Part shown: positions 1-10,865 of the stretch, piece by piece
Numbering within the stretch: the stretch's first letter is position 1
Layout: each line of letters begins with the position of its first letter
DNA from: Margaritispora aquatica
Lineage: Eukaryota; Ascomycota; Leotiomycetes; Helotiales; Discinellaceae
Length of the DNA: 64,000 nucleotides
Direction of reading: 5' to 3'
Assembly: GCA_007644065.1 (NCBI GenBank)
Contig: VJWN01000001.1
Span: forward strand, 2,184,340 to 2,248,339
The notes under the pieces: generated by a model
The model's database searches: none
What the model was told of the DNA's origin: nothing
What the model saw: the letters and a program-made list of their open reading frames with translations, nothing else
Program-made: the position numbers and the translations under genes

Positions 1-447
1 CGACGAGGATGCAAATGCGGTTCAACTCAAGCTCGAGTGAAGCTACGACAGCGAAGGCGGTGTCGCCTCATGTGCGTTTCTACACTCTTTCGAATGCAAT
101 GGATATGTGCCAATTGGAGAGACGGGAAGACTGGCTATGAGGACATGTGCTAATGGTGCTGGGATATAGATTGGCTTCTACCAGAAGTTTGGCAGAGCCA
201 TCTTCAAGGTCCTCTTGATGGCGACTCTTACCTATCAGATTGCGTATTGGGGATGGGTGAGGCTGGAGAAGGATGAGATTAAAAGCGTGAAGAGTGGTAA
301 GTGATGCATTGGGCTCGGTGTTTCGAAAGAGGAGATGGGTCAATGTGGACTATTGCTATGAGGACTGGGTTAATACTTGGGACAGCGGAGCTTAAAGGAT
401 TAGAAAAACAGCTTGAGGAGCTGACGAAAGACAAGAAGAAGCCGTGA
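1..447 (+). CDS. 3' end of a membrane/coiled-coil protein gene (5' end outside window)
   Basis: Three exons join in frame: before 71, 170-296 and 386-447. Intron 1 (72-169) has a GTGCGT donor, a GCTAAT branch site and a TAG acceptor; intron 2 (297-385) has a GTAAGT donor and a CAG acceptor. The visible protein has a Ser/Thr-rich stretch, then FYQKFGRAIFKVLLMAT, a single hydrophobic helix ending in YWGWVRLEKDEI, then a charged coiled coil (ELKGLEKQLEELTKDKKKP). A helix followed by a short coiled coil at the C-terminus resembles small fungal mitochondrial inner-membrane assembly factors of the Ina17 type. That match is from memory of the layout and is weak. The start codon and any targeting peptide lie upstream of the window. 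Without splicing the region looks broken by stops, but the splice signals and phases remove them all. Confidence 0.6.
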
Positions 448-1168
448 GGAATACGCCAGGCGAGCCAAGTCACAGATGAGATCAAGAGAGACGAGTCGCG
501 GTTGGGAGAAGTGCGAGAGACTCTGGAGGATGTCTATTGAGAGGATATCCAGGATGGGCGATGTAAATTAATTCCTAGTCGAATTCGCCTGGTCTGCGCA
601 AGTCCATGTGGGACTTTGGATATCTCCAAGTTGCAGATATCCATGAAAATGCGAAAAGGGCTCGAGCTCCAGGAATGGATGCATCGGGGAGATCATCTTC
701 ATGCCAGAAAGCTTCTTTTGCAAAGCTACTGTGTGTTATAGGCAATACTATACTGTTGACCCTTGTTAGGAGCAATTTTCAGACCTGCAGAAACTCTCTT
801 CTGGTCCGCTACACAACACAATGATTGAGATGATTTCATGAGACTGTAGGATTCTAACTGTGGGTACTTCCTGTTAGAATTTAGGAGTGATCAGAACATC
901 TTAGAAGAGGACTTTATATTTCCTCGTTTGGATGGATGTGACATTCTACCGAGCTCAGCGATCCACTATTCTGGCGCAGCCAAGCATGACCTTCATCTCA
1001 CACCTTGCCTACATACTCCCGTTCTCTCGCAAACATACAACAATAATGACGTTCTTGAAGACTGGTCCTGGATATAGACACTTATAATCACTTACAGATA
1101 GATCGATTGAGACGCTGAATGGCGAAAGTTCACATCAATACTATATCATATGCACTCTATAGGTAGCA
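448..1168. other. Intergenic region, no gene seen
   Basis: This 720-base stretch separates two genes on the same strand. It holds the 3' UTR of the upstream gene and the promoter of the next. Open frames here are under 75 codons and show no splice-supported extension. Confidence 0.5.
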
Positions 1169-3889
1169 ATGGTCAAATTATCGCAGGAGGAAGTTCCGAG
1201 TGACTTAGGGACTCAAGAGGAACAAGACTCATCCTTGCCGTCAATTCCAGAGTTGCAGCATACTCACACGGCTAAAGATCCTATTTTGAATAGGCCAAAC
1301 TCACAAGCACTCGAGGAGAATGATGACCTTGGTAGTTTGTGAGTTATGAGTTGTTGCCATTTGTCCGTCAGAAGCTGACGGAATCACTTCAGGAACTCGG
1401 TGATGAATGAAGCTCCCCTAGATCAAGCTCTTTGTGGATGCTGCTTCAAGCAGCAAGACTCAGCTTTGTCATACTGTAATGCGTGTGAGATCGAATTTTG
1501 TGAAGCTTGCTGGGAACTGCAAATTGTTCATAGGCGTGGTCGTCTCACTTCCGATGGTATACCACATGAGAAAACAAACCTAAAAGTCGCTTTGAAGATC
1601 AACAAGATCCTCCAATGTCAGTATACACTTGCTGAGGAAGAGGCAATGCACATCAAAGACCAAAGCAACACTTGGTTTGGCGTTGTTCGGAAACAAGGAG
1701 AACCGGTGTTATTGAGGGACTATGGTGTCTTTCCAGAACTCATGTCCAGACCTTGTGCAACTGAAAGGGACGAACGTAGCGATCCTATTTTGCCTAGCTT
1801 GGTATCGTTTTTGGGTCAAACTGGTAGGACTTCATCTATCGTCTTTATAGCCGAAGCTAACATTGCTACTAGGTGGCGGGCGAAGCACGATCATTAAGTT
1901 ATTGATAGACCTCACTTCAGACGACCAAGATGTGTATGCAACGCCCATTCCAGGATCAACAAAGGACCAGGCCATATCAGTTTCGAGCGACGTTCATCTC
2001 TACGCTGATCCAAGATCTCGGTCTTCCTCAGTTCCACTTGTATATATCGAATCTGAAGGCCTTGATGGCGGCGAGGCCGGCCCACTCAGCTCGAGGATAC
2101 AAAACATATACGAAATTTCAAATGGGGAACGACCGCTATCTAAGCATTCATCAGATCGAGAGATCAAGTGGTCTAACACCGCTAATAAATCCCGTCGAGA
2201 ATATGTTGCTCTAAACCTTTATCCTCGTATACTTTACAGTTTCTCTGATACTATTGTCTATGTTCTCAAAAATCCAAAGTAGGACTTGCTACGTCTTTTC
2301 TTGGATACCAAAATCATCGATTAACTTTTTTGCTAGGTTGATGGAGACTACACTTGGGCAACTTCTTGATTGGGGAATCAAAAGTCGAGAACTATCATCT
2401 AATCAACCAGTTCTTCCTCACCTACTTATCATCGTTAATGGAGTGGACAATTCCTGGGAAGAGCTCCTATGGGACACCGAAAAGGCCACTGCTAAGTTAC
2501 TTGATGGTGTGAAAGATCTACTTTCTCGGGATCGAAATTTCCGAAAGGCTGCTTCCTTCTGGCTTCAAGGTGGCAAGAAATGTGATACGGTTGAGGATCT
2601 ACTGTTATGCTACTACGCTTCTATCAAGATGATCTATGTTCCAACTCGGGGACGGCCGAATCTGATTGAAAGCCAGATTCTTAAGATACATTCATGCCTT
2701 GAAAACAACGCGAAAGTGTCACATGTTGCAAAGAAGCGGCTGCGAATGCTGTTGGATGCACGGGAATTTCAGATCTACACCAGCTTTGCACTGAATCACT
2801 TCGCTGATGAACTGGATTACTCCTTCGACTTTGTTCAGGCGTCGTTTGTTAACCGTCCAATTCCGAATGACCTGTGGGCAACAGTATTGAATACTGCTCT
2901 TGAGATAAGAAATGTATGGGAAGATGTTGCTAGTGGAGCGATGATCGTTAGAGAATTGGCCTTCATGGTCGCTTCTTGCATCATGCTTGACCTTACACGG
3001 GCTGGATTCAAAGGTGTGTCGCGGTTCTCTTGATACACGGATGTTCCGCTTACAGGCAACAGGTACAGGAAAAGATGCATTTCAATGGTACACCCCAAGT
3101 CTTGACAGAGCTTTGAGCGAGTTTTGCGACAATTACTGGCCATGTGAATATGGCAGACTAGGCAACACTCCTGGCCGATGTGTCCTCTCAAAGGCAAACC
3201 ATGGCACAAAAGGCCATCAGCTGAAGAACGGCAAACGCATAGCTTCCGGAAGCTATGTCTCGGCGTTTTCTGTCGACGCTTATCAAGGAATCTTTCACGA
3301 GAATATTTGTACTAAGCTTGAAAATCTCCTAAAGCTATCACAGGCGCGAGAGGAAGAAGGAAATCTCTCAAATACTGACGCAGCTATGGAGATTCACCAT
3401 ACCGCTGTTATGAAGACATTCTATTCTCGTCTAATGCGAGGTCGGCATGATACTTTCATTGTACCCGGAGCTTGTTTTTGTTGTCTTTTCAAGAAGTCCA
3501 AGTACGTCCTCACCTGTGGGCACTCCCTGTGTGATGACTGCTATAAATTCTATGATGCTCGCAGTTTCAGAATTCGTGGTCTTGCCAGTAAGATGTGTCC
3601 GGCTGAGGTGGATTTTGAATGGCTAGGGAGCGGAGGGGATGGCGATGCGACTCTTCATACGGGATATGTAAGTGCAGAGTAGAGCATGAGCGATTCTAGA
3701 GTTGCTAACGCCTTGTAGGCATGGAATTCTCGGTCGAGCATTGATTCAGCAAGACCATCCACATCACATACTACCAATACCAACCATGATTTCGTATCCT
3801 TGTACTCGAGATATTCGTATACTTTCGGCAACGAATCGACAACTTCATTCGAAGATCCTATGGATCCCTTCTCAACTAGGAATAGATAG
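1169..3889 (+). CDS. P-loop NTPase / RING-like protein, lacking a patatin domain
   Basis: Six exons fit: 1169-1338, 1393-1823, 1873-2278, 2337-3013, 3063-3667 and 3719-3889, giving 819 aa. Exon 5 could instead start at 3056 with a donor at 3016. Residues 71-103 form a Cys-rich B-box-like zinc site. A P-loop (GQTGGGRST, about 198-206) is rebuilt exactly across intron 2, with Arg in place of the usual Walker A Lys. Further on are TPIPG, a YIESEGLDGGE motif (Walker B/switch-like) and LLIIVNGVD, as in GTPase-like domains. A QWYTPSLDRALSEFC block follows, then a RING-like cluster from about 699 (CFCC, CGHSLCDDC, KMCP). The last CPxC pair is CPAE, so one zinc ligand is missing. I recall fungal relatives continuing into a patatin-like lipase; here the frame ends 56 residues after the RING exon in unrelated low-complexity sequence. 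Function is unknown; a stress or self/non-self role is speculation. Confidence 0.7.
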
Positions 3890-4483
3890 TTGAATCGAGA
3901 TCAAGAACTAGCCATATTCAAGGTCTCTCCCAGGACAGTAGACTTGGAGCCGACATAAAAGTATGATAATAGGCGTTGAGATACATCTCTTGTCTGATCA
4001 CAAGATCTCGAGAAATACAGAACTTTTTACCTTTGGATAAATCCATAATAAGCCTAGCTAGGCTTTTGAAATGGCGAGCAATTCTTGGCAATAATCCGGA
4101 TACTACTTGGTAGCTGATATGACAGCAATGATTTATTGCTGTCAGTGAAATCGTTCTCGTGAACTACCTTACGGAAGACAGAAGTTATATCTTTTGTGCA
4201 ATTTTTCCTGCTCGCGGTAGATTGTAAGACTAACGTCTATCTCAAAAATGCAAGTTCACAAGATGTCTTAAACGACTCGCAACTTAAGCGTGGTGTCCTA
4301 GAGAGATGGTGAGTTTGTTATGGGAGAGTTTTTATTGCAGCTGAACGAAACAGACAGATGGGTGGTTTATGGCCGAAATCACGCATCCATTATCCAATAA
4401 ATTTGGACACGGTGAACGTGAATTCGCTTTTTATAATGGCACATCGAATTAAATCTTTGAGTCATACCCTCATCAATGCAGCT
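3890..4483. other. Intergenic region between convergent genes
   Basis: Holds the 3' ends of the NTPase-RING gene (+) and the dienelactone hydrolase gene (-). The only structure I see is the short palindrome at 4050-4065. Confidence 0.5.
4050..4065. repeat. Perfect 16-base palindrome
   Basis: AAGCCTAGCTAGGCTT reads the same on both strands. It sits about 160 bases after the NTPase-RING stop codon, in the interval between two convergent genes. It could be a dimeric protein site or chance. Confidence 0.6.
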
Positions 4484-5693
4484 TCAGCAAATATCCTCAA
4501 TCTTCTGCTCAACACCATCGTGAGGCCCCAAATCCAACTTGAGCGTTCGTCCAAACAGCTCCAGCAGAATCTCAAAGCAGATCTTCGTGATCGCCGGGTC
4601 ATACCGCCCCTTGGACAACTCATCACGAATAAACGCATCTATGTTCATCAAGTCAGCAACCACTTCTCAAACCAGAAACCCACCCACCCGATGGATTAAG
4701 AAAGAAGAAACTCACGCTGTGCCCCAGCAACCTCATACCAACTAAACACCACCCCCTCCTCCCTCAACGTCTTGCGAATCAAATCCCTCCCCTCAGGCGG
4801 AACGTGATTGTCCTTCGTGCCATGAATCATCGCCAGCTCGGCCTTGATCTCCTTGGCGCGCGCAAGACTGTCGTCTTTCATGCCCAGGCCCAGCGTGGCG
4901 CTGTGCAGGTCCGTGGCGAAATAGGTCACGGCTGCTGAGATGCGAGGATCCAGCGCGCAGCGGTAGGCAAGATGCCCGCCTAGACACATTCCTGTTGCTC
5001 CCACGCGGCCGTTGCAGGTTGGGAGCGAGAGCAGGAGGTCAATTGTTAGGGTTGAGTCTTCGTCATAGCCGGCGAGGGTCTGGGTTTGTTAGGATTCTGA
5101 TGTGGGAAAAACGGGGGAAGATGGGAGGGATGGGAACCTTCTTGATCTTGTACTCGTTGCCTGCGTCGGTGCCGGGGACATCGTAGGCTAGTGCCTCTGG
5201 ACCGGTGAATTCGTGGTATGAGGATGGTGCCGCTACGATATATCCTTGGCCAGCGATTTGTCTGGCGAATCTAGCAACTGGACCAGTGACTATGCAATTG
5301 TCAGCTAAGCCCAAGATAGGAATCGAGGGTAAGATGTCTAATTTCTATCTGGCCAGTGAAATATCATCCAGTGGTATATCGCTCAATACGTCCAAGTAAA
5401 TGTGTAACCAAAATTTGACTCCAAAGAGAGAATCACCTACCTTGATAGATCTCGCTAAACAGCACCACACCAGGAAAACGTCTATTCTTCTCATCAGAAC
5501 ACAGCTCTTCCCAAAACACAAAGTAGCTCACTCACGCTTGAGGATAATTTGGAATCGATGGGTGGAAGAGGAAAACCCCTCAGAATCGTCAGTCGTTGCA
5601 CTAAAACCTGCTCAATTCTCATCTCATACTCATCGACCCGTCTTTGCCCTCAGCCTTCGTCACGACATCTTTGTGCGTCTCGAGAATCAGCAT
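4484..5693 (-). CDS. Dienelactone hydrolase family protein
   Basis: Six minus-strand exons fit: 5693-5630, 5578-5536, 5481-5441, 5289-5138, 5079-4716 and 4638-4484, giving 272 aa. The start MLILETHKDV is the usual beginning of this fungal DLH subfamily, followed by FHPSIPNYPQARFPGVVLF rebuilt across two small introns. The alpha/beta-hydrolase triad is complete: nucleophile Cys132 in GMCLGG, Asp190 in HGTKDNHVP, and His222 in AGAQHAF, whose codon is split by the last intron. There is no signal peptide, so it should be cytosolic. The family hydrolyses dienelactones and related esters, but the substrate of this clade is not known. The donor of intron 4 (GTTCCC) is non-consensus but its frame and CCTAAC branch site support it. 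It is transcribed divergently from the phosphoesterase gene at 6376. Confidence 0.92.
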
Positions 5694-6375
5694 TTTGAAA
5701 AATCGAATGTTGTTGCTGGTCGTGGATAAAGCTTTGAGATAGATACCTCAGATACCTGTAGCTATGGCGGGGTGATGGAGGGGTCGCTGACTCAGCTTTT
5801 TGCTAGTCTTGAAGAGGAAAGGTGGATTCTGAAGCAGTGTAGCTGTGTGTTTTCTTCTCCACAAATCCAGGCGAGCTTGAGATCATATCTACCTTACTGA
5901 GCAGAGAACAAACTCAACACTTCGCATTTTGTCACCTTAACACTTACATATTCGGCAAATCTATCATAACCAGCTACAGGACTAACAGTCTCAAACTGTG
6001 AAGGGATAGCTTAGGGTTGTTTTACTTTATTCACTTCGACATTACCATTTTGAAAGTGAAGGACTTACTAAGGCAGCCTCCACGATAATTGCTCTGATAG
6101 GAATGTGTTCGATCACTTAGTACCTTCTTAAACGCAGCTTACTTGCGTTAAAAGGCCGACGGTTAGTCTAGAAGCGCCTGCTTTGTATGGTTGTACAAAT
6201 ACGTGCTTTGTTCCTCAATTTCCACACATATCCATATCCAAACCATTGTGTTTGTGCAATCTAGTGAACTCATCTCAAATACTTGCCAGAAGTTCTAAAA
6301 CGGCTTTGCTTCTTGCCATCTCACTACGCGATATTCTGTATTGGCAAGGCTTACGCAAATCTAACGGCTCAGAAA
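5694..6375. promoter_or_regulatory. Divergent promoter region of the hydrolase and phosphoesterase genes
   Basis: About 680 bases separate the two divergent start codons, so both promoters and 5' UTRs should lie here. No core element could be assigned. Confidence 0.5.
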
Positions 6376-7510
6376 ATGGGAATCTGGTATCCGCCTCCCA
6401 AGTTCCAGCTCCTTTCTGACCTTCATTTCGAGGGTAATCGCCACGAGAACGAATATGTGACCTACTTGAAGAAATTCAGGACTCTGGCACCCTACTTGAT
6501 TCTCGCTGGAGAGTAAGTGAGGTTTTTTCTTTCTCAATACATCAAAATGTGTGAAGTCGTTCTTGAGGAGTCCCTTCATTAGAACCGTCTATCGTTTTGA
6601 TGAGGTGTTTGGCTACCCAGTTAGATCCTCCTGCTGATATATTTGCAGTGTGGGCCTTGCATCAAGCCCCAAAAATGAATTGAAATACATCGAGTTCCTC
6701 AAGCAATGCTGCCGACGATATCACTACGTATTCCTCATAGCTGGCAACACCGAATACCAGACCAACAACACAGTGCCCCAAATGGACGCAATGATGGCTC
6801 GATGGGCAGAAGATCCCGAAATGGGCGCCGATCTCGACGACGAGTTGTTGAACTCATGGGAGCCCAAAAAGAACATGCTTGGCAAGCTTTATGTCTTGAC
6901 ACCTGGGAAGAGCGTGTTCCTAGCGAAGCACAATGTGCTAATCCTCGGCTGCACACTTTGGTCTGAAATTAAGTACGGCCATGGATTGACGGATGGAACG
7001 GGGCTTGGAGGTGGTACTAATAGTGTGGCGGCACATAATGCGAGGCATAGGAGTCATCTGGGATGGTTGACGAGAGAGGTGCAGAGAGTTCGTACAACCC
7101 AGGCGTATGAGTCTGATCCAAAGCTCCTTATTATCACACAGTTAGTCATGTCAAAACCTCATCGCAGATCCAGGAGCTAACATTTATCTAGCCATGCTCC
7201 AACAGCTTCTCAATCAAACCAGCCAGGACGAGACGGCCAAGGTCCATCTTGGACGAATTTCCAGACTGATATACTGGGTCCAGGTAGTGCTGGATTTCCA
7301 CACTGTAAGTTTTCTCCCACTTGGATCTTCCAACCCAGCTAATGCTTCATAGTAAGGGATGGCGACGTCTGGGTATATGGCCATACACATTATTCTAACG
7401 ATTTCATGGTCGATCCGGTGCGTATCGTCAGCAATCAACGTGGTGGATCAAGGAACGATCACAAGACTGCTCAGACACGATATCATCCCGACTTTGCATT
7501 TGAGATGTAA
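6376..7510 (+). CDS. Calcineurin-like metallophosphoesterase
   Basis: Four exons, 6376-6512, 6649-7140, 7192-7304 and 7353-7510, give 299 aa. The metal-binding blocks appear in order: SDLH (Asp15, His17), LAGD (Asp46, codon split by intron 1), GNTE (78-81), ITHHAP (His210/211, split by intron 2) and GHTH (257-260). The family uses a two-metal centre to hydrolyse phosphoesters. The third block is normally GNHE; here the His is Thr (GNTEYQ), which removes the usual acid/proton donor while Asn79 is kept. Activity may therefore be altered, although I believe some fungal relatives share this variant. There is no signal peptide. ATG 6376 was chosen because MGIWYPPPKFQLLSDLH places the first metal block at the usual distance from the N-terminus; 31 in-frame codons further upstream look non-coding. 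Confidence 0.9.
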
Positions 7511-8739
7511 AAATTGATAGAATTTTGTTTCTAGATATTCTTTTCTTTGGAAAAGAACGTCAAATACTCTAAACTTTCAAAAACTCAAAAGCGACGATAG
7601 AGGAATGAATGAACCAAGCGAAATGGATAGATCTGACAGAAATTGATAGCGCTCTGCATTGGCTATAGTTCGATCACATAATTTGTTGTTCTAAACTTTA
7701 TTGTAATCATTACAGAACCAAATCTTTTGACAGCATTGCTTTTTTTCGACACCCATGTGGTGTGTGCACCTTGTCTTAAGGTTTTACCGTCTACTGTATG
7801 GGTGTTTTTTCTGTGGCGTAACCTTCTTGGATCCTCAACGACTACCCGCTCACCTCGAACTTACTTAATTTTCGCCTTTATATCACATTACAAACATCTA
7901 CAGTGAGTAACAGACAGACAAATTGAACCCACCTCGCTTCTCGTATTCATTGCCTATTCAACCCACCGAGGACCCATCCCATCATCGATTTACCCCCTCT
8001 CATTCGCCAACCTCTTCACAAGGCTAAGCGAGAACAATAGTTTCTGTGTCTCCTTTCATCAACCCTCACACACCTCATAGCCTCGGTGTGGCGTCCAGGA
8101 TTAGACTTTCACCCAACAACACAGTCCGTGGCGCTCTTCCAACCACGACTACAACACCAAAAAATCCTCTCAAGGTTGGAGCTGAAGAACACCACTATCT
8201 CTGCATGTTTTAGCCTCATGACCTCTGATTTGCTCTTTGGCGAGGGAGGGATGCATCGCGTGGAGACTGGAGGGAAATGGTCGCGGCAACAGGGATTCGA
8301 TTCGGGGCTGTCAGCAATGAAATGAGCTTGTCTTGTCGAGGGGCTAAGTCCAGCCTTGTGGATGAACTGATCCTCATCTCACATCGCACCCACCTGCTGC
8401 ACTGTTGATTTCAGCCCTGAATGGCTGGCCTGGTCTGGATGCATGCCGGGGTTTCTTTTGGTGCAAAGCTTCCTTAGGTAGGTGAGGCTGTTGGTGGAGA
8501 GGAGGAGCTACGCCGTATATGTACTTGTGCGCGTGCAACCGTCTTACATCTTGTGAGATTTTGTGCTTTTTGCTCTCAATACTCTCTCTCCAAGTCTCCT
8601 GTCAAGTCCGTTTCCAGTTCATTTACATCGCATTCACGACCAGCGTCGTGGTTTGTTCTGCTCTACTCAACTCAGCTATCAAACCCGTTTCGATCTCAAC
8701 TGAGAGCCTTCTCTCTCGCATCACACACATACAGCCATC
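7511..8739. other. Intergenic region, promoter of the SLATT gene
   Basis: No gene is supported. The last 250 bases before 8740 are rich in CT tracts (TCTCTCTCC, CTCTCTCGC) typical of filamentous-fungal promoters and 5' UTRs. Confidence 0.5.
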
Positions 8740-9541
8740 ATGTCCTCCACCACCGACGAGAAAGACAAAGGCCTCAACGTCTCCGCGACGAACATCACTC
8801 CCACAGGCGTCCCCACATCCGGTGTCTTCAAACCCCCCATGAAAATGCTCTCCGCCGTCGACCTCGCAGAAGTCTGCCTCAAGATCGGCGCCCCGCCCTC
8901 CCGCTGCGTCCCGGAACCCACCTCGCCCATCGGCAAGGACGCGCCCTCGGGCCTGTACAAAGAAGTCATCTCGTCCCGGCAACGGGCGCAGATCATGTAC
9001 TACCTGACCGCCACGCTGTACAACAGCTGCATCGTGCTGCAACTCTTATTCGGCGCTGCGCTCACGGCGCTGGGGAGTGCGTCGGCGCCGCATAAGTTGG
9101 CGATCACCCTGCTGGCGGCGGCGAATACGGTGAATGCGGGGTTGATTGCGCTGCTGCATAATTCGGGCCTGCCGAATCGCATCAAGCAGGATTGGAATGA
9201 GTTCGGCAAGGTCGAGATGGTGCTTGAGGAGATGATTTACACGGGGCTCGTGGGCGTGGATGAGACGAAGGTGGATGCGGTGGCTAGGTGTTGGGAGATG
9301 TTTGTGAGTTTTGCTCTTCTTCTTTTTTGTTGGTGGGTGGATGGTGGGTGGGTGTTGAGCTTGTGTGCGGTGGTGTATTTTGGTGTTGCAGGGGCAAGAG
9401 TGGAGATTACTTATGGTATAAGGTGGTTTGAAAACATGCTAATCCATGAAATAGAATACAGCCAAGGCGACAATCGAGAAGAACAAACCAAGCGTCTACA
9501 CTACTGCCCCCAGCGCAGCCGCACTTGCAACGAGCGTCTGA
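8740..9541 (+). CDS. Fungal SLATT (SMODS/SLOG-associating 2TM) domain protein
   Basis: Two exons, 8740-9303 and 9455-9541, encode 216 aa. The intron has a GTGAGT donor, a TGCTAATC branch site and a TAG acceptor. The signature lies from GLYKEVISSRQRAQIMYYL (71-89), through helix 1 (about 91-113, LYNSCIVLQLLFGAALTAL) and helix 2 (about 119-140, LAITLLAAANTVNAGLIALL), to NRIKQDWNEFGKVEMVLEEM. This matches the fungal SLATT family (relatives of bacterial two-TM effectors found next to SMODS nucleotidyltransferases and SLOG sensors). In bacteria such proteins are proposed pore-forming effectors; the role in fungi is not established. Both termini are polar and disordered. No nucleotidyltransferase or SLOG gene is nearby, so the bacterial partner is not conserved at this locus. 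Codon use is GC-rich in the first 400 bases. Confidence 0.88.
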
Positions 9542-10333
9542 TTCTCACCTTCCTAATATATTTGCTTCCATCGTTCCGTCTATCTGTTTGGAAGGACATT
9601 GTATTTAGGCGCTCGAAATACCCGCTGCGTTACCTTTGCTTCTGCGTTTGCATTACATGTCAGATTATGATGAAGTGGGAGGAGAATAGGAATATGTAAT
9701 GTACACAGAGACGATGTAATGAGCACGAACACCAATGCATAGGTATGCATGCTATAATTGGGACTGAAGCTACCTTAGTGAGCGAGGGTTTTGTGAGTGG
9801 ATGTCCGTGGAGGGTGAAAAGCAGATCACTTGAGTGTGCGTAGTACAGATTCAGAGTTATCAATCTCCTGCCTGGCAATACACAATCACTCACAAAGCTC
9901 ACTCTCAGTTTAATTTTCAGTCATATATGTGCTTGCTCAATAGTCACCACCCAACCTTTCATTTGTACAATAGCATGAATTCATATCCAACAGCAAAGAG
10001 GCGAGATACGTCAAGACCAGCCAGAGGTTGAAAAAGATGGTAATTCTCCCTTATAAACAGTCTACATATCTAAGACCCCTCAGCTACTCAAAACCGTGCC
10101 GGCCATAGCAATTTCGCAATCGGATCTTGAATCAATGTTCCCATGCTTGATGTTGTGGCTGCAGCGAACAAGGTAGCGAGTTTATGCCGGACGAGGATCA
10201 TGACTACCACGACGGCAAGAATCTCACCAGACTTGAACGACGGATCACAGTGATGTCTTAGTAATTCCGCGTAGCGGCTTCAAAACGCTATTTGGTGACA
10301 GCGATGATGGGTCGCGTGGTCTAATAGCTCTTC
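9542..10333. other. Intergenic region, no gene seen
   Basis: Separates the SLATT gene from the F-box remnant. Only short frames without supporting splice sites are present. Confidence 0.45.
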
Positions 10334-10632
10334 TCAGGTCATCATAGCCAGGTAATAGTAGAGTAGTAAGATCCGAAACTCACAAGTGTATGGGCTACAA
10401 TCATATCTTGGAATAGGGTTGATGCCTAGACTGGACTCGCAAACTCGTCGAAGAGAGGTGTCTAAGCAATTACCACGACTAAATTGTATTTTGTATTGTG
10501 TAAATAGAGGTAGGCAGCGAAAGCATAACGAAACCGCTTGCTGATGCGAGCGAAGGCTCTGATATCGTGGTAGCAATCAAGCTCTTTGATGATGTTGACG
10601 AATGGCTCGTTTGGAGGCTTAAGTAAAGACAT
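10334..10632 (-). pseudogene. Frameshifted remnant of an F-box/ankyrin gene
   Basis: On the minus strand from 10632 the frame starts MSLLKPPNEPFVNIIKEL and continues to RISKRFRYAFAAYLYLHNT, an F-box-like N-terminus laid out as in the intact gene just upstream (MSILGLANELFLDIFDYL to LVNRRLYVLFIDRLYIYN). That frame stops near 10462. A second frame overlapping it from about 10500 reads YKIQFSRGN, which lines up with YNIQFKGGK of the intact copy. The homology therefore crosses a frameshift and then fades, with no ankyrin repeats recognisable downstream. A short intron instead of a frameshift cannot be fully excluded, but no good donor/acceptor pair restores a long frame. It is best read as a decayed tandem paralogue of the 10866-12347 gene. 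Confidence 0.6.
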
Positions 10633-10865
10633 AACTGTGGTGGTAGAAAGTTGGTCTTGAGAAAATAGGTCATTAAAGGCATGTGGATACACAGTTGCGC
10701 ATACCAATGCAGCGATGAACTCTGAGGTGTTGCTTGTTAAGTATGTCTTTCAGAGATCTATTGAGTCATGGAAGCCTGGCTGCAAAATGCCAGAAACATC
10801 TGATTTCGTATAAGAAAATCCGCATCGGCTGGTCTGGAAATGAGTGGGCATTAACAGAAGGATGT

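Noticed and set aside
1..447. Reading the first 450 bases as a pseudogene with several stops
   Set aside because: Two canonical introns in matching phases remove every stop, so it is the intact 3' end of a gene.
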